Of a stretch of 34,071 nucleotides of DNA, positions 18,185-26,178 are shown in pieces. Position numbers and translations under genes: made by a program. Each line of letters opens with the position of its first letter. Positions within the stretch are counted from its first letter, which is position 1. The notes beneath the pieces were generated by a model. The model did no database searches. It was not told the DNA's origin and worked only from the letters and a program-made list of their open reading frames with translations. This stretch comes from Ignavibacteria bacterium (GTDB lineage: Bacteria; Bacteroidota; Ignavibacteria; Palsa-1295), in contig JABDDM010000021.1 of the NCBI GenBank assembly GCA_013287605.1, positions 1 to 34,071 of the forward strand. The letters run 5' to 3'.

Positions 18185-18187
18185 TAA

Positions 18188-19039
18188 TTACCGATCGATC
18201 GATTCGCGTGATTCAAGTGCGTAGTCGCGAAAACCAACCACTGTGCCGCCCCGGCGTTCCATTTTTGGTGTTGCCGTTGTGGTCATCGCACGAGTGAGTC
18301 GCTCGCGCAACTCTTCGGCTGTGAGATTCATCACAAGCTTTCCATATTCGGCAAATGAGAAATGTCCTGTCTCTTCGCTCAATACGAGTACAACAACATC
18401 GGCCTGCTCGCTTATCCCGAGCGCCGCACGATGTCTCGTGCCGAGCATTCGTTCATCGATCGATTCAACCTGCGAAAGCGGCAGCGTGCATCGCGCAGCT
18501 TCGATGTTACGATCCTTGATCACAACAGCGCCATCGTGCAGTGGACTTTTCCGATTAAAGATCGAAACGAGAAGCTCTTTGGAAATAAGCGCGCGCATCG
18601 GAAGGCCAGTGTCAACGAATAGCTTGATATCTGTCGTGCGAATCACAACGATAAGCGCACCTTCGCCACGCTGACGCAATTCTTCGAGCGCTCGTACGAT
18701 CAGATCCGAATATTCAACGACATCAAATCGGATGAAGAACTTGATGATCGGGTTGCGACCGATGAAGAGCAGCAATCTGCGAAGCTCAGGCTGAAAGAGC
18801 ACAATGAGTGCAATGACCCAAATGTCGGTCAACGTCTTGAGGATCCAGGCAAGACCTTTCATGTCCGCTGCCTGCGCAACGACCGAACCCAGGATCACAA
18901 AGGTCAATCCAAGAAAAATCTGCGCGGCGATCGTACCTCGCATCGCGACGTAGAGTCTGTAAAAAAGGAATGTAACGACGAGTATATCGACGATGTCGAT
19001 CCACGTTACATTCAGGAATCCAATGTGGAAAAGCTCCAA
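18188..19039 (-). CDS. cdaA: Membrane diadenylate cyclase CdaA (DacA)
   Basis: 283 residues. Three predicted membrane helices lie in the first ~90 residues (about 12-30, 37-56, 68-85), followed by a DAC domain with the catalytic DGA at 169-171 (SPLHDGAVVI) and RHR at 202-204 (GTRHRAALGISE). It joins two ATP to make cyclic di-AMP, which in other bacteria controls potassium and osmolyte balance and wall homeostasis. The C-terminal ~40 residues (RRGGTVVGFRDYALE) extend beyond the core. No CdaR or GlmM, the usual Firmicutes partners, is next to it; here it lies 80 nt after phoH. Confidence 0.95.
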   Translation of the reverse strand: MELFHIGFLNVTWIDIVDILVVTFLFYRLYVAMRGTIAAQIFLGLTFVILGSVVAQAADMKGLAWILKTLTDIWVIALIVLFQPELRRLLLFIGRNPIIKFFIRFDVVEYSDLIVRALEELRQRGEGALIVVIRTTDIKLFVDTGLPMRALISKELLVSIFNRKSPLHDGAVVIKDRNIEAARCTLPLSQVESIDERMLGTRHRAALGISEQADVVVLVLSEETGHFSFAEYGKLVMNLTAEELRERLTRAMTTTATPKMERRGGTVVGFRDYALESRESIDR

Positions 19040-19119
19040 GCGAACTGGCGAAGTAGAGCGTTAGTGGCAATCCACCGGCAGCAATACCGCCGGTTCTCAC
19101 TCAATCTCTCTTCATAAGC

Positions 19120-20127
19120 TTATGAGCGGAAGTGACGTTCCGTTGCCTGTTCTTCGGCGCTTGAATGATCAGGCTGCTCGTGAAATTTCTCGTAGGCGTC
19201 AATGATATCCCTCACAAGCTTATGACGTACCACATCGCCCTTGTTGAAGTAGACAAACTCGATGCCTTCCACTTTCGACAGAACTTCCTGGATCTGGATC
19301 AAACCTGACATCGTGCGCGATGGCAAATCCACCTGCGTCGCATCACCTGTGATGATCGCTTTCGAGCCTGCACCAAGTCGCGTAAGGAACATCTTCATCT
19401 GCATCGAAGTGGCGTTCTGGGCTTCGTCGAGAATGACGAATGCATTGGAGATCGTGCGGCCACGCATGTAGGCAAGCGGAACAACTTCAACCGTACCACG
19501 CTCGATAAAAGACTTTGTCTTTTCTGCCGTGAGCATTTCCTGCAAGGCATCATAGAGCGGGCGCAGATAGGGATCAACTTTCTGAGAGAGATCTCCCGGC
19601 AGGAAGCCAAGACTTTCACCAGCTTCGACCGCGGGCCTCGCGAGCACGATCCTATTTACCTCACGATTCTTAAGCGCTGCCACCGCCATTGCTACGGCAA
19701 GATAGGTCTTGCCGGTACCAGCCGGTCCGATCGCGAAAACGATATCGTTTTTCTTTACTGCCTGAAAGTATATCTTCTGAGTGGGCGTCTTGGCTTTGAT
19801 CGCATCGTGGTGCGCGAAGAGCACGATCGATTCGAGATCGCCGTCTGCAAGTGAGGATTCCTGGCCTTCGGTGATCAAATCGAGAACGGTCGTCACATCA
19901 CGAAGCGACACTGAGCCAGACTTTCCGAGGATGAAGGAAAGCTCTTTGAAGACTCGCTCGATCTGCGCAACTTCATCCGCCGCGCCATGAACAATCACCG
20001 TGTCGCCTCTGGCGACGATCCCTGCATCAAATTTCTGTTCGATCAATTGAAGGTACTGATCTTTCGGCCCAAAGATATTTATCGCATCTGCCTGAGATAT
20101 TTTGATCTTCCGTTCTTTGATTTCCAT
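19120..20127 (-). CDS. phoH: PhoH-like ATPase
   Basis: 335 residues. An N-terminal KH-like segment (about 10-75) precedes the PhoH ATPase core: Walker A GPAGTGKT (134-141), LARPAVEAGESLGFLPGD, Walker B VILDEAQN (231-238) and TGDATQVDLP. The family is linked to RNA metabolism and ribosome maturation, often next to ybeY; no ybeY is in view. It heads the run leading to ppx and lies downstream of a strong terminator, so its own promoter should lie in 20128-20186, although I could not pick clear boxes. Confidence 0.93.
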   Translation of the reverse strand: MEIKERKIKISQADAINIFGPKDQYLQLIEQKFDAGIVARGDTVIVHGAADEVAQIERVFKELSFILGKSGSVSLRDVTTVLDLITEGQESSLADGDLESIVLFAHHDAIKAKTPTQKIYFQAVKKNDIVFAIGPAGTGKTYLAVAMAVAALKNREVNRIVLARPAVEAGESLGFLPGDLSQKVDPYLRPLYDALQEMLTAEKTKSFIERGTVEVVPLAYMRGRTISNAFVILDEAQNATSMQMKMFLTRLGAGSKAIITGDATQVDLPSRTMSGLIQIQEVLSKVEGIEFVYFNKGDVVRHKLVRDIIDAYEKFHEQPDHSSAEEQATERHFRS

Positions 20128-20186
20128 TTAGTTAGCGCTTCATTTCTATTTGATGATGATTGAACAACTCCCGGGACTAATACTAC

Positions 20187-20222
20187 AAACCGTCCTCCTC
20201 ACAAGCGTGAGAAGGACGGTTT
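20187..20222 (-). terminator. Strong hairpin terminator after the LysM gene
   Basis: Arms of 16 nt with one mismatch around an AAGC/GCTT loop (AAACCGTCCTCCTCAC / GTGAGAAGGACGGTTT). On the minus strand it ends in TTTGTAGTATT and lies 24 nt after the stop at 20247. It separates the envelope pair from the phoH run. Flanking A and T tracts would let it work both ways. Confidence 0.85.
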
Positions 20223-20246
20223 TGATTCAATCTAATTTTTCAGATC

Positions 20247-20996
20247 TCAGTGCTTCTTGTGATGACGGTACCCTGTTGGGTCACGATCTTCCGGCTTGAC
20301 TTCCGTCTTGACGATCTGCAACTGCTGACCTGGATGGATGATATCCGGGTTGTGGATCTGCTCCATGTTCGCGCGCCAGATCTTCGGCCATGCGAATGGG
20401 TCGTTGTAGATATCCGGCTTCTTGGCAATGTTCCAGAGGCAATCGCGATCTTTTGCCCAGGTGCCAACCGTGTAGATCGAGTTTGAGATCGGCGCTGGGC
20501 CCATGCTGTTTTTCAATTGGATGAAACCCTGCGAAAGCTGTGCAACTCGCGAGTTGTTATCGCGGATCAGCACGAGCTTGTCCGAACGGAGTGCGCGGAT
20601 CTCGTTTTCGAGGGCACTTACTCGAGCTGCATTATCAGCAAGCATGCTAGGTTGGATCGAACGCAGCGCCGCTAACTCCTGCTCGGCACGCGCGAGGCGC
20701 TCGCGATATGCATTGTAGCCGTTGCGGTCTGAGCCAAGCATTGCATAGAGATCGTCGCGACATTTTCCGCTTTCGGCAGTTCGCTGCTGAAGCTGAGCGT
20801 TCGCCTTCGATAGTGCATCGTTGGCCTGACTGAGATCAGTGCTGATCTGCGATATCTCGGTGCGACGGAAGGTGATTGTGGAATCAGCCTGGTCCTTCGA
20901 AAAATCTGCGGGATACTGAGCACGGGCCTGCGGAGCTGCCAGAGCAGCAAAGCCCAATGCCAGAACAAACAGTCTGAAATATTTCATAGAGATCAT
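20247..20996 (-). CDS. Secreted coiled-coil protein with C-terminal LysM domain
   Basis: 249 residues; the first Met or the one at residue 4 may be the start. A signal peptide (MKYFRLFVLALGFAALAA... cut after ARA) leads to a long heptad-rich helix (about 30-165; SQISTDLSQANDALSKANAQ, LENEIRALRSDK) with a Cys near residue 80. A linker follows, then a LysM-like domain (about 180-235; VGTWAKDRDCLWNIAKKP, WPKIWRAN, HPGQQLQI) and a His-rich tail. LysM domains bind peptidoglycan glycan, so this is probably a periplasmic cell-wall tether. It is co-oriented with the coiled-coil lipoprotein 20 nt upstream, and the two may act as an envelope pair. Confidence 0.8.
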   Translation of the reverse strand: MISMKYFRLFVLALGFAALAAPQARAQYPADFSKDQADSTITFRRTEISQISTDLSQANDALSKANAQLQQRTAESGKCRDDLYAMLGSDRNGYNAYRERLARAEQELAALRSIQPSMLADNAARVSALENEIRALRSDKLVLIRDNNSRVAQLSQGFIQLKNSMGPAPISNSIYTVGTWAKDRDCLWNIAKKPDIYNDPFAWPKIWRANMEQIHNPDIIHPGQQLQIVKTEVKPEDRDPTGYRHHKKH

Positions 20997-21016
20997 TGAT
21001 GTTTGTGATGGTGAGC

Positions 21017-21346
21017 TTACTTGCTTGGAGTGGTTGTGGTGGAAGGCATCCGCCAGTCGGCGCTATCTGCCCAGATGTTCGGCCAGCGGGTAAGTCCGTC
21101 CTTCGCGGCCTGTGTATCAAGGTTGCATTCGCTTAAGTCGCGATCCTGTTGTGCGAGCTTAGACTGTGCGTCCCGAAGACGATCTTGTGCTGATTGGAGG
21201 TCGTTCCTCAGACCATCACGCTGCCGATCGAGATCGGATAGAGTCTTCATCTGTTCTTCGGTCGCCTTGCTCGAGCAGCTTTGAAGACCCATCGTGAACA
21301 GTACTGCCAAGCCTGCGATGGCGAGAGCGGTCTTTCTTCTTAGCAT
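21017..21346 (-). CDS. Small coiled-coil lipoprotein
   Basis: 109 residues from the ATG at 21346, which starts a lipoprotein signal (MLRRKTALAIAGLAVLFTMG) with lipobox L-Q-S-C (Cys24). The frame reaches 21454 but the extra residues look unlike a protein N-terminus. The mature part is one heptad helix (EEQMKTLSDLDRQRDGLRND ...) with a second Cys near residue 80, then a short end containing RWPNIW. The end resembles the FAWPKIW of the adjacent LysM protein, which also has a helix with one Cys. It may be anchored in the outer membrane by lipid and reach towards peptidoglycan. No named family is recognised. Confidence 0.75.
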   Translation of the reverse strand: MLRRKTALAIAGLAVLFTMGLQSCSSKATEEQMKTLSDLDRQRDGLRNDLQSAQDRLRDAQSKLAQQDRDLSECNLDTQAAKDGLTRWPNIWADSADWRMPSTTTTPSK

Positions 21347-21619
21347 AGTTGTAATTGATGATAAAAGAAGCGAATACTTTTGGAGCCCACAAGAGAATTG
21401 AGTTCTCCTCAGTGGAAACCGGCCTCGATCCGCAGATTTCACGAAGCGAAGCACAAATTATTCACTACAAATATGCTAACTTTTGAGAAGGAAACAAAAT
21501 TTTCGCATGTGGGCCATGGTATCTTTTGTACGAGGCGCGCGCAATTCTACAGGATTCGGATGCCTTGTGGATGAGTTCAAATCGGTGATTTAGAACGACT
21601 TAGTCAGTAATCAGAACCT

Positions 21620-21651
21620 GGATTACGCTGATTGAAAGGATTGCGCTGATT
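21620..21651. repeat. Tandem pair of GGATTRCGCTGATT
   Basis: GGATTACGCTGATT and GGATTGCGCTGATT are 18 bp apart start to start, one mismatch. The flanking TCAGAACCTG and TTTCTTTCGCC give it the look of a dispersed intergenic repeat, but only one locus is visible here. Confidence 0.5.
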
Positions 21652-21717
21652 TCTTTCGCCAATTTGACGAACAGGGTTTCTGGGGAAGGATCAGCTCTAA
21701 AGAATGGAAGAAACTAT

Positions 21718-21742
21718 GTAGCGTGAGCTTTAGCTCGCGTTC
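21718..21742 (-). terminator. Hairpin after the T9SS cargo gene
   Basis: On the minus strand CGCGAGCT-AA-AGCTCACG is a tight stem-loop 8 nt after the stop at 21750. It has no clear T-run, so it is a weak terminator or a small dispersed palindrome. Confidence 0.4.
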
Positions 21743-21749
21743 AAACTGC

Positions 21750-22679
21750 TTACTCTTTCTTGATCAGCTTAACCGTCAACACTTCCCCTGTCGGTGTCGA
21801 AAGCCGTGCGTAGTAAATTCCGTTTGCCAGACTCTTTCCATTGACTGCGAACCGATGACGCCCCGGATCATACACGTGACCCGTCTCTTCGCCTTGCACA
21901 TTGCGGCCGAGTTCGTCATATACTCCGAAGCGAACGTAGGCTGTGTTCGAAAGATCGAAGAGAACTTCTGTCGTTACGCTGAAGGGGTTACCTGATGCAT
22001 GCACGTTGAAGATCGCATGCGGTCCTGCCGATTCCGCTCCAACTGAAGCGAGGTTAAGCAGGGAATCGAGCCCAAGTGCGTGTAGCGATGGAAGTGTTGT
22101 ATCAAGATGGACTTTGCTTGTATCGAGGCCGGAGTTAAGGTAGTTCTCCGCTTGTAATCCTCTTGCGTCGTTGTAGTATCCTATATACTCATCGCGATTG
22201 CCACTGCATCGGTTGCTTTGTATCAGGTATCGCATCACCGCGAGTCCCTCGTTCGTTGTATTATATGTCTGCGCAATGGTCCACACACACTCACAGAAGT
22301 AGTTCTGGTCCCATTTATTGAGGTACAGTACAGCTTTCAAAAACTCTCTCAGCTTTAGCATCCCCGTGGAATCGCTCGACGCATTCTTCGCCGCAACGTA
22401 CAAATCCCAGAACGCATGGAACGACCCGGTGTCATTCGCGCAATGTTGGATATAGTATTCCAAGGTATCTCTACTCTGCTTCCACTGGCCAGTAACTTGG
22501 AAGGCTCTTCCTAACCAAAACCAGTTGCCGCAAGTAAGGACTTTCTGAGTATCGGCTACCGAGATTCCTTTTGACCCCTTGGCGGTCGGCTGGGCATTAG
22601 AGGAAGAAACAACGAACAAAGTAATGAGTAAGAGGGCAACTGACAATACAACTCTCTTCACTTGCGATGGAATTATCAT
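21750..22679 (-). CDS. Secreted helical-repeat protein with T9SS sorting domain
   Basis: About 309 residues from the ATG at 22679, which opens a signal peptide (MIIPSQVKRVVLSVALLLIT... cut after SNA). In-frame codons back to 22754 add an unlikely leader. The central ~170 residues look like helical repeats (WFWLGRAFQVTGQWKQSRDT, FHAFWDLYVAAKNA, CECVWTIAQTYNTTNEGL), possibly TPR-like, with several Cys. The last ~85 residues are a type A sorting domain: NPFSVTTEVLFDLSN, VRFGVYDELGRNV, FAVNGKSLANGIYYARLST, LTVKLIKK. It is probably exported by Sec, then through T9SS, and anchored by the PorU/PorV pair. The domain function is unknown. Confidence 0.8.
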   Translation of the reverse strand: MIIPSQVKRVVLSVALLLITLFVVSSSNAQPTAKGSKGISVADTQKVLTCGNWFWLGRAFQVTGQWKQSRDTLEYYIQHCANDTGSFHAFWDLYVAAKNASSDSTGMLKLREFLKAVLYLNKWDQNYFCECVWTIAQTYNTTNEGLAVMRYLIQSNRCSGNRDEYIGYYNDARGLQAENYLNSGLDTSKVHLDTTLPSLHALGLDSLLNLASVGAESAGPHAIFNVHASGNPFSVTTEVLFDLSNTAYVRFGVYDELGRNVQGEETGHVYDPGRHRFAVNGKSLANGIYYARLSTPTGEVLTVKLIKKE

Positions 22680-22887
22680 AAGATGTTCAACCCAGACTGT
22701 ATTAATGAGGAGACGGGGGGACACTAACGTTAGCTCCGGGGCAAACTCCGTCAACAGAATGACTTAGCACTTAGAACAAAGATAGCTTTTCCTGATGGCA
22801 AATGCAAGTTTTGGAGTGGCTTAGTCCCAGCCGATAGCATATCGGCCCCATCTTCTATGTGAAACATTCCATGGACTCCAGACCACG

Positions 22888-23262
22888 TCATTCTTGCGTG
22901 TTTGATCCAATCGCTTGACCAAACTGCAGGAGATAGTGATTGTTGTCATAGATCGCGAACTCCCGCATCCCATAATAAAAATTGTCAATCGGATAGCATA
23001 CCTCAGCACGTCCTTTCACCTGTTCCCATATCACATCGACCTCATCGGTCGTGATGTAGAGTGAGCCGGTTAGTAGAGGCGTTGTAAAAGGTGTATGCTT
23101 ATTCGGTAGCGAGAACATAATCGACACATTCTCGCGACGTACTGAAGCCCACCCTGCTTCCGGCATCTGACTCTGGCATTCGAAGCCAAGCACCTCAACA
23201 TAGAACTTGATCGTTGCTGGAATATTTTCAGTTGCGAGCATCGGTGCAAGGCGAGTAAGCAT
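22888..23262 (-). CDS. VOC-superfamily (glyoxalase/bleomycin-resistance fold) protein
   Basis: 124 residues, one VOC module of two beta-alpha-beta-beta-beta units: APMLATENIPATIKFYVEVLGFE, WASVRRENVSIMFSLP, LYITTDEVDVIWEQ, and YGMREFAIYDNNHYLLQFGQ. The usual metal ligands are not kept: the last motif reads LLQFGQ where LLEF is common and the first strand has no His. It may be a ligand-binding member, such as an antibiotic-binding protein, rather than a metalloenzyme. It diverges from fur across a 203-bp gap and ends in a short polar tail. Confidence 0.85.
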   Translation of the reverse strand: MLTRLAPMLATENIPATIKFYVEVLGFECQSQMPEAGWASVRRENVSIMFSLPNKHTPFTTPLLTGSLYITTDEVDVIWEQVKGRAEVCYPIDNFYYGMREFAIYDNNHYLLQFGQAIGSNTQE

Positions 23263-23438
23263 TATATCAACGTTTTGACTTAGTCCCCATCAATTTCTAC
23301 GAAGTGACTTTGAAGTGCACGTACGTCATGTACTTCGTCATAAACATAGCGAGCGCTAAAGCAGAAAGGCAAACGGATTCCTCGATCTCCCGCTTAAATT
23401 CAAAGAAAGGCGGAACCACTCTCACTCCTTCTGCGTAT

Positions 23439-23453
23439 TAAGACTCAGTCTCA
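23439..23453. promoter_or_regulatory. Fur-box-like 7-1-7 palindrome
   Basis: TAAGACT-C-AGTCTCA has the 7-1-7 layout of Fur-family operators with one mismatch between the arms, and lies 12 nt upstream of the ATG at 23466. Its bases differ from the classic GATAATGATAATCATTATC. A site here would give iron-dependent autoregulation of fur and the operon behind it. Confidence 0.45.
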
Positions 23454-23465
23454 ATAAACACAAGG

Positions 23466-24059
23466 ATGGGCCTTTCAGCGGGATCAGGAAAAAGTGCAGT
23501 GAATGGGAAGTCGACGAGGCGCAGCCCGCAGCAGGTGGCGCCACACGACCAATTCCGCAAATTCCTGCACGACGGACAGTACCGCATCACACCTGAACGA
23601 TTCGAAGTGCTTGACGCGGTCCTGGCGTGGGACGACCACTTTGACGCCGACAATCTCTTCATCGATCTCAAGAACAACGGCTCCAAAGTCTCGCGTGCGA
23701 CAGTCTATAAAACACTCAATCTGCTGCACGAGTGCGGACTTGTTTCGAGGTACCGCTTCTCTCAGGGACACGCGCAATACGAAAAGACAACGGATCGCCC
23801 GCACCATGATCACATGGTGTGCACGCGTTGCGGAAAGATCATTGAGTTTGAGAATTCGCGTGTCGTGAGATTGCAGGACGACGCGTGCGCAGTCTATGGC
23901 TTTAAGCCGACGTATCATTCATTCCAGATCTTTGGGGCTTGTCTGGAATGTTCGACGAATTCGGCGAGCATCAATGGGCGCGAGCATGCGGTCGTTTCCA
24001 GCCCCTCACCCAGTGTCGCACGTGTGGCGAAAAAGAAGTACGAACTATCGATTAAGTAA
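23466..24059 (+). CDS. fur: Fur-family metal-responsive transcription regulator
   Basis: 197 residues. A winged-helix domain (about 28-110; RITPERFEVLDAVL, SRATVYKTLNLLHECGLVS) precedes the metal-binding and dimer domain (HHDHMVCTRCGKIIEFEN at 113-130). C119/C122 and C159/C162 form the structural zinc site, and His in the HHDH motif supplies metal ligands. Fur family members bind DNA when loaded with Fe(II) (or Zn/Mn in relatives) and repress uptake genes. The ATG is almost on top of its AAGGA, and a GTG at 23499 with AGGAAA upstream may be the real start; the first ~25 residues look disordered. The stop overlaps the ftr1 start (TAATG). Iron rather than zinc specificity is inferred from FTR1. 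Confidence 0.92.
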   Translation: MGLSAGSGKSAVNGKSTRRSPQQVAPHDQFRKFLHDGQYRITPERFEVLDAVLAWDDHFDADNLFIDLKNNGSKVSRATVYKTLNLLHECGLVSRYRFSQGHAQYEKTTDRPHHDHMVCTRCGKIIEFENSRVVRLQDDACAVYGFKPTYHSFQIFGACLECSTNSASINGREHAVVSSPSPSVARVAKKKYELSIK

Positions 24060-24898
24060 TGCTCGAACAGCTCTTCAATCAATTCGTCGTAGCGTTTCGT
24101 GAAGGCATAGAGGCCTCACTGATCATCATGATCGTGCTCATGGCACTGAAGAAGCGCGGCGAACGCAGGCTGATTCGTGCAGCGCACATTGGTATCTGGA
24201 CCTCCATCGTCGCGTGCGCAATTGGTGGCTATCTGCTCGGCACGATCGCGCTGGTGAATAATCATGGACTGGAAGTCATCCTCTATAGCGCAGCAGCGAT
24301 CACCGTTCTCACGATGGTCTTCTGGATGATGAAGACAGGGAAGACCCTTAAAGCAGGCATTGACACTCGCATCGCAAGCTATCACTCTCGCGAAGGAATC
24401 TGGCCCGTGATCGGTATTTTCCTGTTCGTCTTTTTTATGATCTCTCGCGAAGGCTTTGAGATGGTTCTGCTGCTGCTCGCATTTGGATCTGGCATCGGTG
24501 GGCATTATTATGTGACTGCAATGCTTGCAGGCATCGGGCTCGCAGTGGCCGTCAGTTATGCACTTTCTCGCGGCATACTCAAGATCAACCTTGGAAAATT
24601 TCTGCAATCGACAGCTTTCGTGCTTCTCTTTTTTGTTGTGCAGCTAATCTTCGACGTATGGCACGAAGCAACGGAAGGGGGCTTTATTCCTGATCCTTCA
24701 AGTCAATCGCTTGCAAATTTCATCGATTACGTCCACGATAAAGTGCCTGTCTTTTCCGACATCGGTCTCGCGCTTTTTGCAGTACTCGTGATCTACTTCT
24801 TCACGCAAGCAATGAGCGACCGCCGTGCAAATCGCCGTGCCGGGGTCGTGGGGATCGCAGCGAAATCGATGCGCAAGTCGAAACCCGCAGGCGTTTGA
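24059..24898 (+). CDS. FTR1/EfeU-family high-affinity iron permease
   Basis: 279 residues, about seven membrane helices. Both REGxE iron-binding motifs are present in helices: REGIEA (14-19) and REGFEM (130-135), the ligands that pass Fe(III) across the inner membrane in FTR1/EfeU. In characterised systems it works with an extracytoplasmic redox partner (Fet3 in yeast, EfeO/EfeB or FtrA/B/D in bacteria). None of those partners is next to it here; a flavin redox module follows instead. It is translationally coupled to fur and ends in a basic tail. 58 nt separate it from the next gene. Confidence 0.94.
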   Translation: MLEQLFNQFVVAFREGIEASLIIMIVLMALKKRGERRLIRAAHIGIWTSIVACAIGGYLLGTIALVNNHGLEVILYSAAAITVLTMVFWMMKTGKTLKAGIDTRIASYHSREGIWPVIGIFLFVFFMISREGFEMVLLLLAFGSGIGGHYYVTAMLAGIGLAVAVSYALSRGILKINLGKFLQSTAFVLLFFVVQLIFDVWHEATEGGFIPDPSSQSLANFIDYVHDKVPVFSDIGLALFAVLVIYFFTQAMSDRRANRRAGVVGIAAKSMRKSKPAGV

Positions 24899-24956
24899 GA
24901 TCACGCTTCTTTGAGTTCTTGATTTCTGTTCACATTCTTGTAATTGCGTATTCGTA

Positions 24957-26144
24957 ATGTTTAAGTCGTTTGCAGTTATTCTCTTTGGCGTATTGAGTCT
25001 GTTTGCTTTGAACGCAAACGCACAGTTTACCGCACCGGCAGATACCGCAAAGCCGAAGGGCCATAACTACAAGTTGCGGACGTTGCGAGTAGCAGTCGTT
25101 GACCGAACGAGCGACAACTCAATGATCGAGATCGATTCACAGTTTCGAGGTGCGAAGCCGCTCCCAGCTTCAGCGATCATCCCACTAGAGAAGCACCTGA
25201 AAAACATTCGCCAGCTCACGTTTGGCGGTGAGAATGCCGAGGCATATCTCAGTCCGGATGGCACCCATCTAAGCTTTCAGGCCCGCGCGATGAAGCCAGG
25301 AACGTGCGATCAGATTTTCACAATGACACTTGATGGGAAAAATGTAAAGCGCATCTCGAACGGTAAAGGCAAGACAACCTGCAGTTATTATTTTCCGGGC
25401 AATGATCGCATTCTCTATTCAACGACACAATTTGCATATGGCGGGGCGTGCCCTCCTGATCCCGATCGTTCACACGGATATGTTTGGTCGCTTGATCCGG
25501 GCTATGATATTTGTGTCTCAGATACGAATGGCACGCCACTCGGGCGCTTGACGGACACCGCCGGATATGACGCCGAGGCGACGATTTCGCCGAAGGGTGA
25601 TCGCATCGTCTTTACCAGCACTCGCGGTGGAGATATCGATCTTTACAGCATGAATCTTGACGGCTCAGATGTCAAGCAGTTAACATCACAAGAAGGCTAT
25701 GACGGAGGCGCGTTCTACTCACCTGACGGTGCAAGGATTGTCTATCGTGCCTCGCATCCTGCCGGCGATGAGCTTCGAGAATATCGCGAGCTTCTGAGAC
25801 TAGGGTTGATAAAGCCACACACTCTTGAAATCTGGGTAATGAACGCGGATGGATCAGAGAAGCATCAGCTCACACATTCAAACGCCGCAAGCTTCGCTCC
25901 ATACTTTCATCCCGATGGTAAGCATATCATCTTCAGCTCAAACATGGATGATCCGGAAGGCAGGAAGTTCGAACTGTACATGATCAATATCGATGGCACG
26001 GGTCTTGAGCGGATCACCTATGAAAAGACATTCAACAGCTTCCCCGTCTTCACTCTCGACGGCAACCATCTCATTTTCTGCTCGAACAGAAATAACACCG
26101 TCCCGCATAGCACAAATATTTTTATCGCTGATTGGGTCGACTGA
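24957..26144 (+). CDS. Secreted TolB/PD40-type beta-propeller protein
   Basis: 395 residues with a signal peptide (MFKSFAVILFGVLSLFALNA... cut after NAQ or nearby). At least five PD40 repeats are seen: AEAYLSPDGTHLSFQA, AEATISPKGDRIVFTSTRGG, GGAFYSPDGARIVYRA, FAPYFHPDGKHIIFSSNMD, FPVFTLDGNHLIFCSNRN, alternating with D-x-Y-x-M-N-x-DG-x-x. It is probably a periplasmic six-bladed propeller like the C-terminal part of TolB. Four Cys cluster in the second and third blades (TCDQIF, TTCSYYF, GGACPPD, YDICVSD) and may form disulfides. It lies between ftr1 and the porin gene in the same direction, so an iron-linked envelope role is plausible but not shown. Confidence 0.8.
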   Translation: MFKSFAVILFGVLSLFALNANAQFTAPADTAKPKGHNYKLRTLRVAVVDRTSDNSMIEIDSQFRGAKPLPASAIIPLEKHLKNIRQLTFGGENAEAYLSPDGTHLSFQARAMKPGTCDQIFTMTLDGKNVKRISNGKGKTTCSYYFPGNDRILYSTTQFAYGGACPPDPDRSHGYVWSLDPGYDICVSDTNGTPLGRLTDTAGYDAEATISPKGDRIVFTSTRGGDIDLYSMNLDGSDVKQLTSQEGYDGGAFYSPDGARIVYRASHPAGDELREYRELLRLGLIKPHTLEIWVMNADGSEKHQLTHSNAASFAPYFHPDGKHIIFSSNMDDPEGRKFELYMINIDGTGLERITYEKTFNSFPVFTLDGNHLIFCSNRNNTVPHSTNIFIADWVD

Positions 26145-26178
26145 CCGATGGGTTTGCTTTCTATTTTTTGGTGACTGA

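Larger units (their letters stand above)
21347..21749. other. Gene-free stretch with two short repeat structures
   Basis: About 400 nt without a believable gene. It holds the upstream region of the coiled-coil lipoprotein, a tandem 14-mer (21620-21633 and 21638-21651) and a hairpin at 21718-21742. No tRNA or known riboswitch was seen. Confidence 0.6.

Noticed and set aside
18786-19100. 104-residue minus frame overlapping the start of cdaA in another phase
   Set aside because: It overlaps the membrane helices of CdaA out of frame and its sequence looks like a frame-shifted reading of them.
23301-23330. Loose inverted repeat (GAAGT ... ACTTC) in the VOC-fur intergenic region
   Set aside because: Only five paired bases with an irregular centre; the 7-1-7 palindrome nearby is much better supported.
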